Assembly (NCBI GenBank): GCA_017471405.1
Contig: JAFUTK010000056.1
Span: 34,928-98,927, forward strand
DNA: 64,000 nucleotides
Source of the DNA: Ruminococcus sp.
GTDB taxonomy: Bacteria > Bacillota > Clostridia > Oscillospirales > Ruminococcaceae
Direction of reading: 5' to 3'
A model generated the notes under the pieces. It had not been told where the DNA came from and did not search any database. It was given only the letters and a program-made list of their open reading frames with translations. Of the stretch, positions 58,862 through 64,000 are shown piece after piece. Position 1 is the first letter of the stretch, and every line of letters starts with the position of its first letter. A program made the translations under genes and the position numbers.

Positions 58862-60052
58862 CTACTCAATTTTCAGTATGTCCCTGACCTCGCTGCGACC
58901 TATCATCAGTGCCGGAACCGCAAGCGACACCGCTATGAACAGCGCCGCGATGACAGTCTCTCCCGCCAGCAGAAGCAGGTCGGTATGAAGATAAAACCGG
59001 TCGGGATATATCCTCACAATAATGGCTGCGCTCACAGCCGTCAGTGCTCCCGCCGCGGCAAGAGTGATGATGCTCTGTATCAGTCCGATGAGGGTACAGC
59101 TCCGCTTTTGCAGACCGCAGAGGGTGAACACCGCATAGTCTCCCAGCTGCCGCCGCGTGGAGAGCGCCGCTGTGCTTATGCTCCCCACAAACGCCATAAT
59201 GCAGAGTATCACGATAAGCGGCAGCAGCTCGTAAATGCGCTCAGCAAGATAGCGGCGGCTGTTTTTATCCACCTCGCTCATAGATACAGAGTAAAGGCTC
59301 CCGGCTGCCGAGAGCCGCCCAGTGAGCTCGCTCTCGTCTGCATCCGGATAGCTTATCAGCAGCGCGCCGATGTATGCCCTGGGCAGATCATCGGGGAGGG
59401 TGCTTTCATCGATAAGCAGCAGCCCCTTTGATGAGTCGTCATTTGATGCGCTGCCGTAGAACAGCTCAAAGGTATCCTTTTGCGCACCCTCATTATCGCA
59501 GGAAAGCCCCGGGAGCCTTGCGTCCTTTTTTATCACCGCTGTGACTGCGGCGGTAAGCTGTCTCTCTGTATTGTCGGCTGTGAAATATTCAAGCGCTATA
59601 CTGTCTCCTACAGAATATCCGCAGCCCTCTGTGACCACCGCACAGATGCCCTTATCCGCAAACCATCTGCCCTCTGACAGCTCCGGCTCGTAGCTTTCGA
59701 TGATATCTCTGTCCGCACTGCGCACGTTCAGGCTGCTCCCCCTTACCTCCGCTCCGCACAGATGCGTCCCGAGGACCTTGACCTCCGTTCCCAGATAGGC
59801 GGACATTTCCTCAGCTGTGTTTATCATCGTAAACGAGCCCGAAAGGTCGCCGTCGTGAGCGAACTGCCCGAATACTGCCAGCCGCCCGCCGGCTGTGAGC
59901 TCTTCCTCAAAAGGCATATATCTCAACAGCCGCAGCGAGACAGAGCTCACCATAAAAGCCGTCATAGTCAGCGCCGCCGTCAGCTGAATGACCGTCAGCA
60001 AATTGATAAAAGCATACCTCCGCAGCGACTTCACTGCATAGCGAAAAAGCAT
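58862..60052 (-). CDS. FtsX-like ABC permease
   Basis: The 396-residue protein has a first helix at about residues 15-38, a ~240-residue outer domain, and three C-terminal helices forming an FtsX core (LLPLIVILCIMAFVGSISTAAL onward). It pairs with the 419-residue permease gene four bases upstream as a heterodimer. Proteins of this layout act on envelope targets such as peptidoglycan hydrolases, lipoproteins or cell-wall-active antibiotics. Confidence 0.82.
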   Translation of the reverse strand: MLFRYAVKSLRRYAFINLLTVIQLTAALTMTAFMVSSVSLRLLRYMPFEEELTAGGRLAVFGQFAHDGDLSGSFTMINTAEEMSAYLGTEVKVLGTHLCGAEVRGSSLNVRSADRDIIESYEPELSEGRWFADKGICAVVTEGCGYSVGDSIALEYFTADNTERQLTAAVTAVIKKDARLPGLSCDNEGAQKDTFELFYGSASNDDSSKGLLLIDESTLPDDLPRAYIGALLISYPDADESELTGRLSAAGSLYSVSMSEVDKNSRRYLAERIYELLPLIVILCIMAFVGSISTAALSTRRQLGDYAVFTLCGLQKRSCTLIGLIQSIITLAAAGALTAVSAAIIVRIYPDRFYLHTDLLLLAGETVIAALFIAVSLAVPALMIGRSEVRDILKIE

Positions 60053-60056
60053 ATCC

Positions 60057-61316
60057 TCACCCCCTCTTTTTTACCGCCGCAGAAATGCTCCCGCGGATAT
60101 TCACACTGACAGTTACCGCCAGCAGCATCATCAGCAGAACGATATACGCCGCGAATATCAGCGCATAGACTGCGGCGCTGTACGCTCCCTGCATATAAGG
60201 GAAGATGTCCGCAAGGACGTGCTTCATCAGCGGGATAAACACCCCAAGCCCGACGGCAAATGCGGGAACACTAATCACGAGACATTCCGCGATGTACTGC
60301 ATCGCCGCCCTTTTCAGACTGCACCCGCAAAGGCGCATTATCGCAAGAGAGCGCCTTCGCAGCAGCAGGATACAACGATAAAGCATCACAAAATTCACCG
60401 CCGACATCACCGCAATAAGCAGCGAGATAAGAATGATGTTGTTGTAGACATAAATGCTGTCCCGGTCGGGGAAGCTGATATCCTCAAAACGGAACATTCC
60501 CGGCAGGACGGCTTCAGCTGTATTTTTCAGGTCGGAATACTCCGTTTTGGTCAGTGCATTCAAAAAGTACAGATTTAAATGCGGCATAAGAACAAGGTCG
60601 TCGGGGGCGGCGGTTATCGGCGGAGTGGGCAGAGCGTTGGCATCTGATGCCCCGATGATATCGTACTGCTCGCCCCAGAGCCACACCTTGCCGTTTTCAA
60701 ACAGGAAGCTCAACCTTTCGTTAGTCATTACAGCAGTGCTTGTCCCGACTGCGGCGTGGGCGCCGGAGTTGTATTCCTCATCGGACCAGAACCGCCCGCT
60801 GATGAGTGTTCTTCCGTCGTGAAGCGATTCTTCGGGCAGCTCGATATATTTATATCCGCCGTCCTTATACCGAAAGCGGAAATAGAATATCGCGCCGTTG
60901 TAGTCGGTGAGGACGGTGTTTTCATCAAAGCTGAAGGAGCGCCCCTCCTCATCGGTCATAACCTCTCCGCCGTATTTTTCCGCAAGCTCGTTGTGCAGCT
61001 CCTCTGTCACCGGGCGGTGGTCGGCGATACTGCCGGAAGCCGCATTGACAAGGAATATCTCCACATTGTCCGCTGTTGCTCTCGGCAGAGCTTCAACGAA
61101 AGAACAAAGCCCGCCCTTGGTGAGAGTCTGTCCCTCGCCTACCTCCAAAACCAGCTCCTTGTACTCGGTGCTGTTCTCGATGAGCCTGACGTTATAGTTC
61201 TGATATAGCCCATAGGAAAAGTAAAGCAGCAGCGCCGATGAGAATACCGTTATAAGCATTACCGCAAACAGCCCCGGCTCGTTTTTCACAAGCCCTCTTA
61301 TATTTCTGAACACCAT
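60057..61316 (-). CDS. FtsX-like ABC permease
   Basis: The 419-residue protein has the same one-plus-three helix layout as its partner: an N-terminal helix (FAVMLITVFSSALLLYFSYG), a large outer domain and a C-terminal FtsX core (ISLLIAVMSAVNFVMLYRCILL onward). An ECF-type promoter copy (TGCACA-17-CGTATAC) lies 20 bases before its ATG, so the ABC genes can be induced separately from the sigma/anti-sigma pair. GAGGGGG is the ribosome site. Confidence 0.8.
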   Translation of the reverse strand: MVFRNIRGLVKNEPGLFAVMLITVFSSALLLYFSYGLYQNYNVRLIENSTEYKELVLEVGEGQTLTKGGLCSFVEALPRATADNVEIFLVNAASGSIADHRPVTEELHNELAEKYGGEVMTDEEGRSFSFDENTVLTDYNGAIFYFRFRYKDGGYKYIELPEESLHDGRTLISGRFWSDEEYNSGAHAAVGTSTAVMTNERLSFLFENGKVWLWGEQYDIIGASDANALPTPPITAAPDDLVLMPHLNLYFLNALTKTEYSDLKNTAEAVLPGMFRFEDISFPDRDSIYVYNNIILISLLIAVMSAVNFVMLYRCILLLRRRSLAIMRLCGCSLKRAAMQYIAECLVISVPAFAVGLGVFIPLMKHVLADIFPYMQGAYSAAVYALIFAAYIVLLMMLLAVTVSVNIRGSISAAVKKRG

Positions 61317-61323
61317 AAAATGA

Positions 61324-61352
61324 CCCCCTCATTCCGTATACGAATGAGGGGG
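61324..61352 (-). promoter_or_regulatory. hairpin between anti-sigma and ABC genes
   Basis: CCCCCTCATTC and GAATGAGGGGG arms around a GTATAC centre. The minus-strand T run is short. The hairpin includes both the candidate ECF -10 and the ribosome site of the permease gene, so read-through RNA could hide that site. Confidence 0.5.
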
Positions 61353-61365
61353 CTCAAACTGTGCA
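61336..61365 (-). promoter_or_regulatory. candidate ECF-A promoter, copy 2
   Basis: Minus strand TGCACA, exactly 17 bases, CGTATAC. The same two elements at the same spacing precede the ECF-A sigma gene (62728-62757), and CCTCATT is also shared just before the -10. Confidence 0.65.
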
Positions 61366-61366
61366 T

Positions 61367-62221
61367 TTATTTTTCCGAAAGTTTCCTCGTCAGTTCAGAG
61401 ATACGCTCGCGGTTCAGGGCTCTTATGACGATCCCGGGTTCGGCGCTTATGGAAAGCGTGCTGCCGTCCAGCGTTTCAAGTACGACATTAAAATCATCGG
61501 TGGTAATACCGTCCGAGGGCAGCTTTATGACCGAGAGCTCATCGGGCGGCAGACTGATTTGCGAAAAAGCCAGGTCGCAGAGCTTTTCGCCGGTCTGATT
61601 TCTGTGGGCTCTTCCGCTGCCGGTCAGGTCTATCTCCTTCCCGGTCTTGTTGATAACGTAGAGCGAAAGCGTGTCCTCCCCCTCATATTTTACTACCTCC
61701 AAAAGGTAGCAGCTCATAGAGGAGTTGGTCTCTTCCAGAAAGCTCACCGCCGCCTGACAAACCTCCGCATAGGGGTAGATCATATCGGAGACACTCTTTT
61801 TGAGCACATCGCTGTCCTTGCCGGAGGCTATGGCGCTGTCGTAGTATCTCAGCAGCTCGTGGGAAGCTTTCTCCGCCTCGCGGTATTTTTCCATAGCGGT
61901 CTCTGCGTCAGGAAAGGTCTTAGTCAGAGAGATGTCCCCGGGGACAGTTAAGGTCGGGTCGCTGTCCAAGGTCAGAATACTGTCTGCGGGGGTCTCGTCC
62001 TTTTTCAGATGCCCTGCTGCAAATACAGCTCCCGCACCGATACATACCGCCAGCACCGCCGCCGCGATATATGCTCCAAATCTGGGACGGACGTATGCCG
62101 CCGGCTTATTTTCTTTCTCCGTCTCGGGTGATGTGACGTCCTCATCAGCAAAGGGGTTATCCCTTGCGGACAGCCTGCCTATCCCGCTGATATAGCTATT
62201 TACGGCATTGTTCCTGCGCAT
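61367..62221 (-). CDS. anti-sigma-like membrane protein of the ECF-A operon
   Basis: The 284-residue protein has a ~47-residue cytoplasmic N-terminus, one helix at about 48-70 (FGAYIAAAVLAVCIGAGAVFAAG), and a ~210-residue outer domain that is helical first (ETAMEKYREAEKASHELLRYY) and beta-rich later. Its start codon overlaps the sigma gene stop by one base. Position and topology indicate an anti-sigma factor or co-sensor. I do not recognise the family of the outer domain. Confidence 0.7.
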   Translation of the reverse strand: MRRNNAVNSYISGIGRLSARDNPFADEDVTSPETEKENKPAAYVRPRFGAYIAAAVLAVCIGAGAVFAAGHLKKDETPADSILTLDSDPTLTVPGDISLTKTFPDAETAMEKYREAEKASHELLRYYDSAIASGKDSDVLKKSVSDMIYPYAEVCQAAVSFLEETNSSMSCYLLEVVKYEGEDTLSLYVINKTGKEIDLTGSGRAHRNQTGEKLCDLAFSQISLPPDELSVIKLPSDGITTDDFNVVLETLDGSTLSISAEPGIVIRALNRERISELTRKLSEK

Positions 62222-62697
62222 CAGTATCCCTCCTTTTCATAAGCCTTTTGCAGAAGCTTTCTGCCCCGTCTGATAATAGAGGCGGTGGTGTTGAAGCCCT
62301 TGCCCAGCAGCCGCGCAGTTTCCAGTATGGTATACCCTTCGGCAAGGTGAAGATAAAGCGGTAGACGGTAGCGCTCATCGAGCGAAAGCATAGCTCGCAT
62401 TGCGGCGCGCTCCGAAAGCAGGGCTTCGTCGTCTGTGGGGCTGTCAAAGGCGTCCTCCAGCGGGACGGTGCGGCTGTGCTCAAAGGCTTTCATACTGTCC
62501 TTGGCGCAGTTGACCGCCGTCCGAATGAGCCAGGGCAACACCCGTCCCCCCTCCATATCCTCCTGCTGCATAAGCCGGAGAAACGCTTCCTCGGCGCAAT
62601 CCTGTGCTGAGTGCAGGCTGCCGGTGTAGTGCCACGCCGCCCGAGTTACGGTATCGGCATACTGTTCATAAAGCCCGGCAACACGCTTCCTGTCCAT
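62221..62697 (-). CDS. ECF sigma factor (ECF-A)
   Basis: The 158-residue sigma factor has region 2 (TRAAWHYTGSLHSAQDCAEEAFLRLMQQ, VLPWLIRTAVNCAKD) and region 4 (LSLDERYRLPLYLHLAEGYTILETARLLG...TTASIIRRGRKLL). The start is the ATG six bases after AAAGGAGG. Upstream are a sigma-A promoter and an ECF-type element, implying basal expression plus self-activation. It heads a five-gene operon: sigma, anti-sigma-like, two FtsX-like permeases, ATPase, a layout known from envelope-stress and bacitracin-type detoxification systems. Confidence 0.9.
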   Translation of the reverse strand: MDRKRVAGLYEQYADTVTRAAWHYTGSLHSAQDCAEEAFLRLMQQEDMEGGRVLPWLIRTAVNCAKDSMKAFEHSRTVPLEDAFDSPTDDEALLSERAAMRAMLSLDERYRLPLYLHLAEGYTILETARLLGKGFNTTASIIRRGRKLLQKAYEKEGY

Positions 62698-62727
62698 AGC
62701 GTTCCTCCTTTCAGCTGCTCTCACATT

Positions 62728-62757
62728 GTATACGAATGAGGCGAGGAAATATGTGCA
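62728..62757 (-). promoter_or_regulatory. candidate ECF-A autoregulated promoter, copy 1
   Basis: Minus strand TGCACA, 17 bases, CGTATAC, 31 bases before the sigma start codon. It is identical in elements and spacing to 61336-61365. Confidence 0.65.
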
Positions 62758-62765
62758 GCAGATTT

Positions 62766-62794
62766 ATTATATCATCAAATTTTTCTGATGTAAA
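62766..62794 (-). promoter_or_regulatory. sigma-A promoter of the ECF-A operon
   Basis: Minus strand TTTACA, 17 bases, TATAAT, just upstream of the ECF-type promoter. Confidence 0.65.
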
Positions 62795-62799
62795 TATTA

Positions 62800-63030
62800 T
62801 TAGGTCCGTATCCGGAATATTATCTGATACGAAAAAGCCGTCCACTCCCCGTCTACCACAGTGAGCACCTTGCCGTCATCGGCAGCGGTGACCTCCGGCA
62901 GCTCTGCGGCACCGCCTCCGGAGACGTGCTCCGCGATGGCGTCAATGATCTTCGCAGCGGTATCGCCGGAGGGCAGCTCTCCGCCGCCCAGCGCCTTGTA
63001 GAGCTTCTTCAAAGCCTCTGTCTTTTTCAT
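62800..63030 (-). CDS. small phage-structural-like protein
   Basis: The 76-residue protein has a helical start ([13 protein letters not shown]), then [20 protein letters not shown], a phrase common in tail/head-fibre proteins of Firmicutes phages. AGGGAGGT lies six bases upstream of the ATG. It is probably a short remnant of a phage fibre or collar protein. It follows the toxin-immunity genes of the phage fragment and is the last phage-like gene before the ECF operon. Confidence 0.5.
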   Translation of the reverse strand: MKKTEALKKLYKALGGGELPSGDTAAKIIDAIAEHVSGGGAAELPEVTAADDGKVLTVVDGEWTAFSYQIIFRIRT

Positions 63031-63063
63031 CTTCTTACCTCCCTTTCATTGGATTTTTGGCAT

Positions 63064-63098
63064 AATAAAAGCGCCAAGCCCGGGGGCGTGACGCTTGT
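63064..63098 (-). terminator. probable intrinsic terminator
   Basis: AAGCG/CGCTT outer stem with an inner GCCC/GGGC stem and minus-strand TTTTATTATG. It follows the 26-residue gene by 10 bases. Confidence 0.6.
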
Positions 63099-63107
63099 GA
63101 ACGTATT

Positions 63108-63188
63108 TTATCGGCTTAATTTCTTCATAAGCCATTGTGTGAATAGATCATCGGGCGGACGGATATCCGGCGAATAATAGCTGTGCAT
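63108..63188 (-). CDS. 26-residue protein of the phage fragment
   Basis: A very short frame encodes MHSYYSPDIRPPDDLFTQWL and ends MKKLSR. It has an excellent ribosome site (AGAGGTGAG, 3 bases before the ATG) and its own terminator, so I regard it as probably translated. No family is recognised. It lies between the candidate immunity gene and the fibre-like gene. Confidence 0.45.
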   Translation of the reverse strand: MHSYYSPDIRPPDDLFTQWLMKKLSR

Positions 63189-63218
63189 ATGCTCACCTCT
63201 TTCTGTTTTTGGGTATAA

Positions 63219-63245
63219 GAAAACCGCCTTGTTATGGGCGGTTTA
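63219..63245 (-). terminator. intrinsic terminator after the candidate immunity gene
   Basis: AAACCGCC-CATAACAA-GGCGGTTTTC on the minus strand. It overlaps the stop codon, closing the toxin-immunity transcript. Confidence 0.75.
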
Positions 63246-63431
63246 TCCTGTTATTTCAATTGTTTTAATTTCGTGAGCATCAAGCCATATGCTGTTATTA
63301 ACCACAATTGCATCTTCGTTTTCATCGTTATCTTTTGCCGGAGTGAAAAGAGTAACTTTACCAGCTATTATTTCACCATCGGATGTAACGATGCTTACAG
63401 GCTTGTTCTCATATTGTGATAATTTAAGCAT
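63243..63431 (-). CDS. candidate immunity protein for the Ntox50-type toxin
   Basis: The 62-residue protein is rich in beta-strand patterns: KPVSIVTSDGEIIAGKVTLF, an acidic loop (KDNDENED), then AIVVNNSIWLDAHEIKTIEI, reminiscent of small Sm-like barrels. Its ATG lies inside the last codons of the toxin gene (8-base overlap), and GAGGAG nine bases before sets the start. Size, acidity, coupling and a terminator right after it suggest an immunity or antidote protein. That role is inferred from position; no known immunity family is recognised. Confidence 0.6.
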   Translation of the reverse strand: MLKLSQYENKPVSIVTSDGEIIAGKVTLFTPAKDNDENEDAIVVNNSIWLDAHEIKTIEITG

Positions 63432-64000
63432 TATTATCATCTCCTCTTCTCGCAGGAACGATATGTGTTCTGCTCTTTGAATAGTGAATAGTTGCTCTGT
63501 TAGTAGTGCCGAGATTGTTTCCATCCTCGTCAAGTATATATGCTATACCTTCTGGAATTTCAATAATCTCTTTTATTTGACCACTACGTTTTATAAGGAC
63601 CTCACCTGTAGCGAATTTGTTATCCACTATCTCTTGAATAGCATCTTGCGAAATTGTAAAATAGCTTTTCTTTTGGCTTTCATCATATCTTGGCGAGCCA
63701 AGTATATGAGGGGATTGTTTTGGCTCGAAAAGTGTTTTAGTAATGTCACCTTTTGCTATCTTGTTTTTAAGTATATCTTGTTTTTCTTCGTTTGTCAAGA
63801 TTTTGTACTTCCCCTGCCCGACATTCCCCAGCCCGTCCACCGTCACCCTCTCTCGCTGCTGAGGGATATCCATTGCCTTTGAGAACCGTTCATACTCGTC
63901 CGAGGTCTTACGGTATCTTGCACGGGCTTCGATAAGGGAGTCCTCATCAGCTCCGCCCCCTTTGAGCAGCTTTATCTCCTGCCGCTGGGCTCTCATAGTC
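63424..64000 (-). CDS. phage minor capsid (MuF-type) protein with C-terminal Ntox50-like toxin domain (5' end outside window)
   Basis: The visible ~192 C-terminal residues begin with the end of a phage minor-capsid protein (ARYRKTSDEYERFSKAMDIPQQRERV), then a linker and a ~100-residue toxin domain. QSPHILGSPRYDESQKKSYF, EIVDNKFATGEVL, and TNRATIHYSKSRTHIVPAR match the pattern I recall for polymorphic toxin type 50 (Ntox50), a predicted nuclease. In MuF proteins such toxins are injected or released with phage particles. The gene continues upstream beyond the window. Base composition is visibly more AT-rich than that of its neighbours, as expected for acquired DNA. Confidence 0.72.
   Translation of the reverse strand, partial: TMRAQRQEIKLLKGGGADEDSLIEARARYRKTSDEYERFSKAMDIPQQRERVTVDGLGNVGQGKYKILTNEEKQDILKNKIAKGDITKTLFEPKQSPHILGSPRYDESQKKSYFTISQDAIQEIVDNKFATGEVLIKRSGQIKEIIEIPEGIAYILDEDGNNLGTTNRATIHYSKSRTHIVPARRGDDNNA

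Overview
The window looks like a chromosome segment of an anaerobic, low-peptidoglycan-diversity-unresolved Clostridia, most likely an Oscillospiraceae/Ruminococcus-type gut bacterium. The basis is moderately GC-rich coding DNA with AT-rich intergenic promoters of the TTGACA-17-TATAAT type, strong AGGAGG ribosome binding sites, an iron-associated DUF2325/DUF3793 pair, a BirA/BioY biotin pair, a CwlD-like amidase, a Rae1-like NYN domain, and many lipoproteins with LxxC lipoboxes. Genus is inference only. No rRNA, tRNA, CRISPR array or transposase was seen.

Layout. 1-6.7 kb: start of an exported lipoprotein family, a MutS-like ATPase with a small membrane protein, and a membrane-anchored ECF sigma factor whose outer part is homologous to a lipoprotein encoded at 53 kb. 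6.7-14.7 kb: two ABC-2 export operons around an AgrC/AgrA-type two-component system. 14.9-18.9 kb: lipoprotein, DUF3810 metallopeptidase-like protein, tsaE, tsaB. 19.4-23.7 kb: polysaccharide deacetylase, YebC, nucleoside kinase, beta-CASP nuclease. 24-27 kb: iron-type DUF2325/DUF3793 operon behind palindromic operators, then birA-bioY behind a BirA box. 27-31.3 kb: pgk, DUF3592 protein, tpiA, gpmA and a short NrdD-like glycyl-radical-domain protein. 31.7-35.3 kb: a four-gene housekeeping operon and a zinc-ribbon membrane protein. 35.5-44.6 kb: a Tet(M)-like GTPase fused to a Rae1-like A-site nuclease, an amidase, two lipoproteins, and a 1109-residue EAL phosphodiesterase with a sugar-binding sensor and a beta-helix tail. 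44.8-53.1 kb: another family lipoprotein, a MacB-like ABC exporter under the same palindromic operator as the iron operon, and an AraC/isomerase/dehydrogenase/TetR sugar module. 53.2-62.7 kb: a frameshifted lipoprotein and two back-to-back ECF sigma operons, one with lipoproteins and one with a FtsX/MacB-type ABC system. 62.8-64 kb: a phage remnant carrying the end of a minor capsid protein with a C-terminal Ntox50-type toxin and a tiny overlapping candidate immunity gene.

Themes. (1) Envelope sensing: three ECF sigma factors, two anti-sigma-like membrane proteins and at least six related exported lipoproteins. One ectodomain occurs both as a lipoprotein and fused to a sigma factor. (2) Translation and ribosome maintenance: TsaE, TsaB, YebC, and the GTPase-nuclease fusion. 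(3) Two families of dispersed non-coding repeats, nine copies of a double-hairpin element and three copies of a ~300 bp palindrome-rich element, fill most of the larger gaps.

All similarity statements come from reading the sequences and recalling family motifs; no database search was run.
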